Positions 18,358 through 25,700 of a stretch of DNA of 64,000 nt are shown here, piece after piece (positions within the stretch are counted from its first letter, which is position 1; each line of letters starts with the position of its first letter). The translations under genes were made by a program, and so were the position numbers. The stretch comes from Gynuella sunshinyii YC6258. GTDB lineage: Bacteria > Pseudomonadota > Gammaproteobacteria > Pseudomonadales > Natronospirillaceae. The DNA lies in NCBI RefSeq assembly GCF_000940805.1, contig NZ_CP007142.1, positions 596,593-660,592 of the forward strand, written 5' to 3'. The notes under the pieces were generated by a model that had not been told where the DNA came from, did not search any database, and saw only the letters and a list, made by a program, of their open reading frames with translations.

Positions 18358-18749
18358 TTAAGGTTATCAATTTTAGCTTTCTCTGCAATCACGTCCCAAA
18401 CAAACCAACCATTAGGGTCTGTCGCAAGCATTGATCCCTCCATATAAAACTCTTCATAATCAATACTGGAACTTTTCTCTGGTAAATCCTTTTTCTCAAA
18501 GTAATAAACATCAAAATCATTAGGCTTATTAACTAGTTTAGAAACCTTTAATTTTGACTTAACGACTCCATCGAAGATTAATTTACATGGGGCGTCTACA
18601 CCCAATGAATCAGCCAAGGGGTGCTCCGAACTACCTAAATCTATACCTTTGTCAAAACTAACAATCAATGTGTCTCCAACCCATTCAAATGAAGTGCAAA
18701 CAGACTCAAAAAAACCGATTTCATCAAAAAAACCTTCAATTACGGACAT
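18351..18749 (-). CDS. Candidate immunity protein 2 (small unknown protein)
   Basis: A 132-residue acidic protein with no recognised family (DYEEFYMEGSMLA near residue 98). Its ATG overlaps the last base of the preceding toxin tip, and GAGGAAG lies inside the end of that tip gene. Coupling and size suggest it neutralises the methyltransferase-like tip. Confidence 0.55.
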   Translation of the reverse strand: MSVIEGFFDEIGFFESVCTSFEWVGDTLIVSFDKGIDLGSSEHPLADSLGVDAPCKLIFDGVVKSKLKVSKLVNKPNDFDVYYFEKKDLPEKSSSIDYEEFYMEGSMLATDPNGWFVWDVIAEKAKIDNLKG

Positions 18750-19285
18750 TATTGTTTCTTCCTCAATATGATAGAAATCATGTCTTCAGGGTTAATGGGG
18801 CTCGTTCCTCCTGTTTGCCCGAAACTCACATTCGAGAACGTATTCTGGTAACTATCTACTTGAGTCAATGGGGTCTTATAGTTAACCACATCGAATCCCA
18901 TATTGTTCAATTGATTCTCAGATGGAAACTGTTTGATCTTGACATATGGATTTCCTTTAGTCGCAGCGATTGTGAATTCTCCACCTGGCTCCAAGATGCG
19001 ATGTGCTTCCGCTAAAATGTCAGACGCAAACATGTTCTTACGACCAGGAATATATGGATTTAGAGCAGAAAGCTGACTAGTAGAACCATTAGGAATAAAG
19101 TCTAGACCGCCAGTAATATCCGCTTTAACACCAATAGTTGCATCAATATCAACATTTACAGCCCCTTTGAGCTGTGATGTTTCACCACCGAATAAATCCA
19201 CCTTCAGTTGTTTAGAATCAGCTAGAAGATCTTTCGCTTCCGAAGCAGACACAGCCTGACTAAACAAGTTCTTGTTTGGAACTAC
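18749..19285 (-). pseudogene. Orphan toxin tip 2, methyltransferase-like fold (no proper start)
   Basis: The frame opens at 19285 after TAG and reads VVPNKNLFSQAVSASEA. Only a TTG (19267) could initiate, without a ribosome site. The tip resembles a short class-I methyltransferase: a VDLFGGET strand-loop in place of the SAM-binding motif I, AVNVDIDA as the second strand, GLDFIPNG as motif-III-like, and AHRILEPGGEFTIAATKGN, which resembles motifs IV-V of SAM methyltransferases. It could be a modifying toxin or a catalytically dead fold. It is followed by an overlapping immunity-like gene. Confidence 0.55.
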
Positions 19286-19593
19286 CTACTAAGAACTCTC
19301 TCGTCTAACTCGATCTCTGCACATACTGCTGCTAAAAACTTAGATAATCCCTTATTTTCTTTTTCCAGACTTGCAGCTAACTCTTTTAAGAAACCATCAA
19401 ATTTATTAAGTCCATTAGCATCAAGCTCATCAACACAAATCATATTCATTCCAAATACGTCGATGGTTTCAAGTAGCCCTTTCCCAAACTCAGTATCACC
19501 TACTTTATTTCGTAAAATATTGACAATAAAATTGAAGTCGACGGTCCGAACATCAAAGGTTTTTTGTTTGCTTAGCATAATTGTTCCAGACAT
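19282..19593 (-). CDS. Candidate immunity protein 1 (small unknown protein)
   Basis: A 103-residue, mostly helical acidic protein of unknown family (DELDANGLNKFDGFLKELA). It begins 1 base after the stop of orphan RHS module 2. The ribosome site is weak (GGTG), so translation may depend on coupling to the tip. The immunity role is inferred from position. Confidence 0.5.
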   Translation of the reverse strand: MSGTIMLSKQKTFDVRTVDFNFIVNILRNKVGDTEFGKGLLETIDVFGMNMICVDELDANGLNKFDGFLKELAASLEKENKGLSKFLAAVCAEIELDERVLSR

Positions 19594-19594
19594 A

Positions 19595-21580
19595 TTACTG
19601 CACCAAGTAAATTACTTTCTGTTGAGAGCTGGCCGGAAGTGTCTCCACAAACTCAAACAACCGGCTCTTGTTTTGCTCTGTCAAAAACCTAGTATCAAAA
19701 GGCATTAAATCAACTCCATCTGGTTTCGCTAGCTTATTGGCAACAGACTGTGAAAATTTTGGAAATGTTTTATCAAAATATTGATTTATCTTCGAAGCTT
19801 GATCGAATGTATCTGGAGTTAATTTAAGATCGATTCTTGCTCCTGCAAAATCACCTGAATTAACAACAAAATCAGCACTCGTTCCACCAGGCGCTCTGTC
19901 AAGAGTACCGCCTAGATAATACTCCATCTCAGCCGCAGCTCCAGCCTCACCAGGAGCGTACACATTTCGATCCAAATCAATATCATTAAGTCTGCGTTGA
20001 GCAGCTATATCAACCGGATTACGAGCAGTGATTGAAGTTGGACGGTCAACATTCAATGTGAGGCGCTGTGCTCCTTGTGCTGTCTTATCAATACGTCTGA
20101 CTAATGGACTTTGCAAGCCTTTAATCAAATCAATGGGGTTACTGTTGAGTCTGGTAAAGGCTTCCGTATTCCATATGACCGGGGATCTTAAACCATATTT
20201 GGCCCCCCTCACACCGTTGACCAGGCTTTTGGAGGCTCTCAAGATACCTTTGCTGGCGGCAGTGGCCGCTTTACCCACACCAGAGGCAGACATAGCGGCT
20301 TCAAAGACCAGGTTGGCGGTGGCATGTGTTCGGGCATCCCTTGGAGCATATTCGTTGCTGACTGTTTGTATGGAGTCCCAGATACCGTCTACTGTCGCCG
20401 CACCTAAGTAGTTCAAGACGGCACCTGGTAAGGCGAGGCCACTGTCAATAGGGTTCATTTCGCCACTGACCAGGAATTTTACGTAATCGCCAGAAGCGTC
20501 CAGATATTCATCTGTCGGTCTGTTGGCCATATTCAGAGCGGCCAGGTTGAGCGAACTTTCGGTATACCCTTGAGTGGCATCCACGAAACTGTTTCCACCG
20601 GTGGCCACGGCCTGATCGATGGCCAGTAAGGGGAACGCCATCGTTTCTTCACTCATTAATCGTCCGGTTTCACGGAAATATCCTTTGATGGCGTCATCCC
20701 GGCTGATGCCTTCGGGTAGGTAAACGCCATATTGTTGAACATCGTCTTCATAGCCATATGAGTCAAAAATGCTGTTCAGGTCTGCATTGAACGCCCCTAA
20801 TTCAGCTTCTTTTCCTGGGAATACGGTGCGTTGGTTAAACCATCCCCGATCTAAATACCCAAAAGCTTCGCCGAGATTGGCCAGGTTAGGGGTTAACCCG
20901 AACATTTCAGCGTTAAATCCTTCACGCTGAACATGGCTATTAAAGTACTCCAGTTGTTGTTCAGAGACACCGATAACCCGTTGATCAACATCGGTCAAAT
21001 CACCGGATGAGAGTTGCATTAGCCGTTCAATATCGCCTTGGTAATATTCTTTGAGAAGCTGTGCGATGTCCTGTTCCGTAATATCCCCGGCTGAGATGCT
21101 GGAGGCCTGAAACTCCAATCCCCCGAACTCATAATCCGCCGCTAAACGCTCAGCCGAGAAGTTGATGTCGATGGTGTCTTTAAAGGCCTGGTTACTGGCA
21201 TACAGGCCACTGAACTTGCCGGTTTTGCTGTCCTGCAGGAACAGGCTGAAGCCTTTGCCGCTGTCGATGACGTTTTGCACAAAATCCCGGGCGCTGTAGC
21301 CGCCTTCGTCCCCTTTGAAGTCAATACCGGCACGGTTGTAGAGGGTTTCGAACATTTCTTCGATGCCGGCACCTATGGCGGTGGCGGCGGTGCGATCATC
21401 CTGTTGTCCCTGGTCGATGAGGGTCTGGTTGACGATGGCGAGGTTTTGGGCGGTGACGCCGTTGATGTTTTCACCCAGGTCCATCATCAGCATTTCCATG
21501 GTCAGTTCGCCCTTCTGGTACTGTTCCATCAGTGGGGCGAATTTGCCGGCGTCGGCGCGTTGGCTCATGACATTGAGCAT
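19595..21580 (-). CDS. Orphan RHS pretoxin module 2 with nuclease-like tip
   Basis: A 661-residue frame starting inside the pretoxin block shared with orphan module 1; homology extends to 21623 and then stops. The upstream open frame has no start codon and ends at a TGA, and the ATG at 21580 has no ribosome site. Residues 1-150 are the shared block. Residues 150-510 are a unique helical linker. The tip begins near residue 520 (YAPGEAGAAAEMEYYLGGTL). It contains ADFVVNSGDFAGARIDLKL, where spaced Asp and DLK would suit a PD-(D/E)xK nuclease, and then HinT-like-free helices to YLVQ. The nuclease idea is inference. The module is probably silent. Confidence 0.65.
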   Translation of the reverse strand: MLNVMSQRADAGKFAPLMEQYQKGELTMEMLMMDLGENINGVTAQNLAIVNQTLIDQGQQDDRTAATAIGAGIEEMFETLYNRAGIDFKGDEGGYSARDFVQNVIDSGKGFSLFLQDSKTGKFSGLYASNQAFKDTIDINFSAERLAADYEFGGLEFQASSISAGDITEQDIAQLLKEYYQGDIERLMQLSSGDLTDVDQRVIGVSEQQLEYFNSHVQREGFNAEMFGLTPNLANLGEAFGYLDRGWFNQRTVFPGKEAELGAFNADLNSIFDSYGYEDDVQQYGVYLPEGISRDDAIKGYFRETGRLMSEETMAFPLLAIDQAVATGGNSFVDATQGYTESSLNLAALNMANRPTDEYLDASGDYVKFLVSGEMNPIDSGLALPGAVLNYLGAATVDGIWDSIQTVSNEYAPRDARTHATANLVFEAAMSASGVGKAATAASKGILRASKSLVNGVRGAKYGLRSPVIWNTEAFTRLNSNPIDLIKGLQSPLVRRIDKTAQGAQRLTLNVDRPTSITARNPVDIAAQRRLNDIDLDRNVYAPGEAGAAAEMEYYLGGTLDRAPGGTSADFVVNSGDFAGARIDLKLTPDTFDQASKINQYFDKTFPKFSQSVANKLAKPDGVDLMPFDTRFLTEQNKSRLFEFVETLPASSQQKVIYLVQ

Positions 21581-21623
21581 CTGGCCGAGCAGCTGTTGCT
21601 GGTCGGTTTTGAAGGCATCGGGG
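21128..21623 (-). repeat. 496-bp direct repeat, copy B (pretoxin segment)
   Basis: Near-identical to 14940-15435 (see copy A). It forms the 5' end of orphan module 2. The right border at 21623 falls within the GATGCC codons and is followed by unrelated DNA. This looks like a recombination junction. Confidence 0.9.
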
Positions 21624-21900
21624 AAACCAGCAGCTAACGAAAAAACAGACGGACAAAAGAGTGTCCGAGCGATGGACGCATCCTGTACAGAATTGGAACC
21701 TCACGCTATCGCAACTGGCAATACACTTTGAGGGACGACTGAATGATCACATGGTGCTGTGATTTTTAGCTGACACAGAATTTTGAACACCCTCGTGTCA
21801 CCACTCGGCGGACCACCGAATAAACACTTGATATAAAAATCCCAGCCAAACGGCTGGGATTCTCAACAATACTTCAAGCTGTTCTAAACCCTTGACTGTA
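21581..21900. other. Junction region between main RHS unit and orphan module 2
   Basis: After the end of the repeat at 21623, about 210 bases carry no recognisable gene. The stretch near 21760-21800 (TTTTTAGCTGACACAGAATT and following) is reminiscent of an insertion-sequence end, but no matching inverted partner or transposase was found. The main unit's terminator sits at its right side. Confidence 0.4.
21835..21860 (-). terminator. Intrinsic terminator of the main RHS/immunity unit
   Basis: A perfect 9-bp stem (ATCCCAGCC with GGCTGGGAT, 4-base loop) is followed on the minus strand by TTTTTAT. It lies about 40 bases past the stop at 21901. It closes the giant RHS transcript and separates it from the silent module array. 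Confidence 0.88.
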
Positions 21901-22428
21901 TTAGCTTCGACGAACATAAAACTCTTGCCCTGTTTTTTCATCAAGCAGGACATCTATTTCATTTTCGCTTCGAACAAGTTTCAAGTCTTCTGGAATCTGT
22001 TTACCATCAAAGTATTTATAATTAGCACTCAGCGATTTTTCGTAATTCCAGCCTTCAGGCACAACAACATTATTTAGCTTTGTTGGCCTTGCACAGCAAA
22101 CCGATATAGGCTGATCTGGATTATTATTCCAATCTGTTTCACCAAAGTCAGCCCAATCGCAAAGAGTTGTCATCCCTCTTTGCTGATCGACAACGACGAT
22201 ATCGATAGACTTATCAGACTGTTTGAAGGTCAGCCCATTAGCCTTCAGATATTCAACATAAGCCTGAACATCCTTAGGAACCATAAAGTTGACACAAGCT
22301 AACTCACCATCAGAGCAAAGAGTTTTATTTGGAAGAGCAGCCATAAAAGCTTCTACCCCTCCAGAAAATTTCTTAACAATTGCTTCGCATCGGATAACAA
22401 TAGACAAGGCTTCAATGAGAACGGCCAA
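21901..22428 (-). CDS. Conserved hypothetical protein of the main RHS unit
   Basis: A 175-residue protein starting at TTG with a strong GGAGGT six bases upstream. Its N-terminus (AVLIEALSIVIRCEAIVKKF, then SDGELACVNFM) matches, from memory, a widespread uncharacterised bacterial family. Further on come IDIVVVDQQRGMTTLCDWADF and a C-terminal GQEFYVRRS. It follows the immunity gene of the giant RHS protein by 27 bases and ends at the unit's terminator. It may be a second immunity or accessory protein. The function is unknown. Confidence 0.65.
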   Translation of the reverse strand: MAVLIEALSIVIRCEAIVKKFSGGVEAFMAALPNKTLCSDGELACVNFMVPKDVQAYVEYLKANGLTFKQSDKSIDIVVVDQQRGMTTLCDWADFGETDWNNNPDQPISVCCARPTKLNNVVVPEGWNYEKSLSANYKYFDGKQIPEDLKLVRSENEIDVLLDEKTGQEFYVRRS

Positions 22429-22455
22429 GTGTAACCTCCATATATCAGCTGTTTT

Positions 22456-22758
22456 TTAAGATCGATATCGACTAGCTCGCCATTGCTTAAACTTAACTGG
22501 GTCAGGATCACCTTTTAAATCTAAATAATAATATATCTTCAAAGCTACACCTCCCACACCATCATGAAAAAATAAGTCGTCATCATGTAGTCCAATACCC
22601 AAACTATCGCAATATTCCTTATCTGTGAATTTTGAATAGAACTCGTGCGTTATCTCATTCGCTCTTACTTTGGAATATCCTAAATCAGAAACGAGCCTTA
22701 TTATCACATCATCAAAAAATAGATTAGTATCTTCATCTGTTGGCAAAAGAGGTTCCAT
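22456..22758 (-). CDS. Probable immunity protein of the giant RHS toxin
   Basis: A 100-residue acidic protein with no recognised family (FFDDVIIRLVSDLGYSK; FFHDGVGGVALKIYYYL). Its ribosome site GGAG lies in the last codons of the RHS gene, and its ATG comes two bases after the toxin stop. This tight coupling with a live toxin gene makes an immunity role against the DUF3990-like tip likely. Confidence 0.65.
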   Translation of the reverse strand: MEPLLPTDEDTNLFFDDVIIRLVSDLGYSKVRANEITHEFYSKFTDKEYCDSLGIGLHDDDLFFHDGVGGVALKIYYYLDLKGDPDPVKFKQWRASRYRS

Positions 22759-22760
22759 TT

Positions 22761-25700
22761 TTACTCCGTCTTAAGCATGTATCGATCAAATAACTCTACA
22801 CTTTTTTCAGTATGGATGCTTGTCTGATTAGCTCGGTCTAGCCATGGAATGGGAGTTTTGTCTGGGCCGGAATATCTTCTGAATAAAGGTCCCTCTACCA
22901 AATCATATGGGGTACCACCATGTAACAACTCATCTGGCCCATACGTCTTATGAAATTTCACAAAATCTTGCCAGGACTCTTCGGCACTATTGAATGTTAA
23001 GCGTTGCAATTCAGAAAGTTCTGAATTAGGAATCCGGAATTCCACAACATCTAATGGAACAGATGGATCTAGGCCTCTCCCAGCGGACTTAAGCGCTTCC
23101 TCTTTCGAAGTGGTCATATAAAAGCCTTGCCCAAAATCACTTAACTCACTACCTTCCGATAAATCTATTCCTGCCTTACGGATATTCGTAGCCACATCCG
23201 CAGTTGTACCATGATAAAACGTAGTAAAGGACTCTTCAGCCGTATCATCTATCACGTTTTCTATAGCTTTAGTAGTGGCTCTGCCTGTATTGCCCAAATT
23301 CAATGCCTGACCTCTATTCAGGCCATTCAAATCTGCCATTGTTTCCAGCAGATTGTCTATGTTACGGCCACCTACCGTCACTCCCTTGGTTGCCAATGTT
23401 CCCATCTGACCAATCCGAGCGCTTGCCGCCATGGCTCCTGCACCCAAACTAAAAATAGCCGAGGCCAAAGCAGCTTGACCATCTGACAACCCAATCTTTG
23501 TTAACCCGGTTTCTAATAGAGTCTTGGTTTGTTCACCAGTAAACATGGTCGTAAAGCCGGCAACGGTATTGTCAGCACCGTTGACCATTGCTAATGCGCC
23601 GCCTACTCCTCCAACTCCGGTCCATCCTGTCGCTCCAACGACAATGGCTCCACCAACACCCTCAACGACACCAAATACACCTTGTACGCCACCGAGAGTT
23701 CGGGTACCTACATCACTCCAGAATTCTGAGGACTCTAATGGTTCATATAATAACTCGTTGAACAAATCCTTCTTAGTCAGACCACCGTCGATATAGCGAT
23801 CAATGGCGTCCATAAACGAATTTTGCTCGTCTCCACCCCACCAACTGGCAACATCGTCAGCTCTGCGTCCCCACCAACTGTCGGAGGGATTGAGTTCTTT
23901 TGCTGCCAGTGCCTTCAGTTCTGTCGGATCCGTTTCACCTGAGAACAGTACTTGCCAGACAGCCCTTGCCTGGTCACCTTCCAGCCCCATGTCTGCCATC
24001 AATTTATCGAAGGCTTCATTGTCCATCTGGCCACCGGCCAGGGCCAGGGTACTGAACATCAGATCACTTCGAGACAGATCCCCTTCGGTTAGTTTACTCG
24101 GCTCACCACCACTAAACGTTAGCCCTCCAAGAGTGGCTACTTGTTTCATGAAAGCTTCTATTTGTGTCGCGTCGACACTAGTTGGTTGGCCAGTTGGAGT
24201 AAAACCTGCATCCGGGGTTTCTTGATATTCCGCACCTGATAATTTCGCATCCTTAATAATCCGCTCCATCGTAAACTGCGTATTCAAGGTATTCACCGCG
24301 TCCACGCCGCTGAAGCTGAAGCTTTGACTGCCGTTACCCAGATCGACACTGAAGCTGAAGTCTCCGGTACCGGCCAGTTGAGCGGCTTCGGCGACGAACT
24401 GGGCACCGACAATGGCCCCTTCATCGTATTTCAGGTCGTCAATCCCTCTGAGTTGTTCCAGTGCTGAGGCGAACTGGTGACCGCGCTCTTCATTGATGAC
24501 GCCGTACAGTGTTGCTGCTGCCGCAGGATCGGTTTTGGCCCGTTCCACGAGATCATTGTCGAGGGTAATGGTGCCGTTCTGGTATTTGCCGTATGCCTTT
24601 TCCTCTCCAGTGGCCAGGCCTTCCTGTAACACGTAGTTCGGTTTAAAAGCGCCATTGACGGCCTGCTGGCGAATGGCCACTTTTTCGTCCGGGGTGAGGT
24701 TGTAAGCTTTATCGAGTTTGTCGATGTATCGGTCGGCTTCGCGGAGGTTGTTCAGTCGGGTATTGCCCCAGTTGGTGAAGTCCTGATACCAGCCGCTTTC
24801 TTTGATTGCATTGGTAATGCCACCACCAATGAAGTTCCCGACTTCGGAGCCGACGGCGTTTTCGAAATAGCTGTAGGCGGCATCTTCATCGATCAGGCTC
24901 AATGCTCCGGCGGTAATGGTTTTCAGGGCACTGCGGTTGACCAGTCCGTCCAGAGTGGACTTAAAGTCGCTTTTGTCTCCGCTAACTCCCACATGGGCAT
25001 CAATCACGGCAGTAATCGTACCGCCAATGGCACCGACCCAGTCACCGGCGGTGAGTTTGCCATCGTTGCGGATGGCGGTTTCCGCCAGGTTCAACCAGGG
25101 GCTGATGTAGCTGCTGTTTTCTTTAATAAAGTTGAGGCTGGTGCTGAGCGCGCCTTTACCCGTCAGTTCGCTGGCTCCGATGGCGGCCAGGGCCACACCA
25201 CTCCAGTTGGTGATATGGCCGTTTTCATCCATGGCCTGTACCGCAGCAGCTGCTGCTTTGAGGGCCGGTTGGGCGATTTTGGCAATACTTTGGATTTTGG
25301 CGGTGGAATTGGCTGCCTGTGCTGCCGCCCCAAAGCCACTGGCGGCCCCGGTCAATGCACCGACAATGGCCTGTTTGCCAACGGCTTTCCAGTCAAATCC
25401 TTCCTGCAATCCCAGGGCAATGCCTACGCCCTGGCGTACCACTTCCGCGCCGGCAAACAATATGGCGCCGGCCAGGGCATAACCGGCGACGGTGGCGGCT
25501 GTTGCTCCGAGTCCGGCAAACAGGCTGCCTGCCAGTGCGGTTCCGAGACCCGGCAGCAGGAAGGTGGCGACGGCAATGACGACAACGGCGACGATGATCA
25601 TGAAGAAGCTGGCGCACTTTTTCTTCTTCGCTTTTTGCCGGACGTTCGGCATGGTGGAGCCGATGATCTCACTCTCGTTGTAGAGTTTGTGGGTTTCGGA

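Noticed and set aside
13776-21623. CdiA or T6SS (PAAR/VgrG) identity for the toxin locus
   Set aside because: No haemagglutinin repeats, VENN motif, TpsB transporter, PAAR, VgrG or EagR protein is visible; YD repeats support RHS, with the export route open.
21740-21830. Possible insertion-sequence terminus near the junction
   Set aside because: The short resemblance has no inverted partner, target duplication or transposase fragment nearby.
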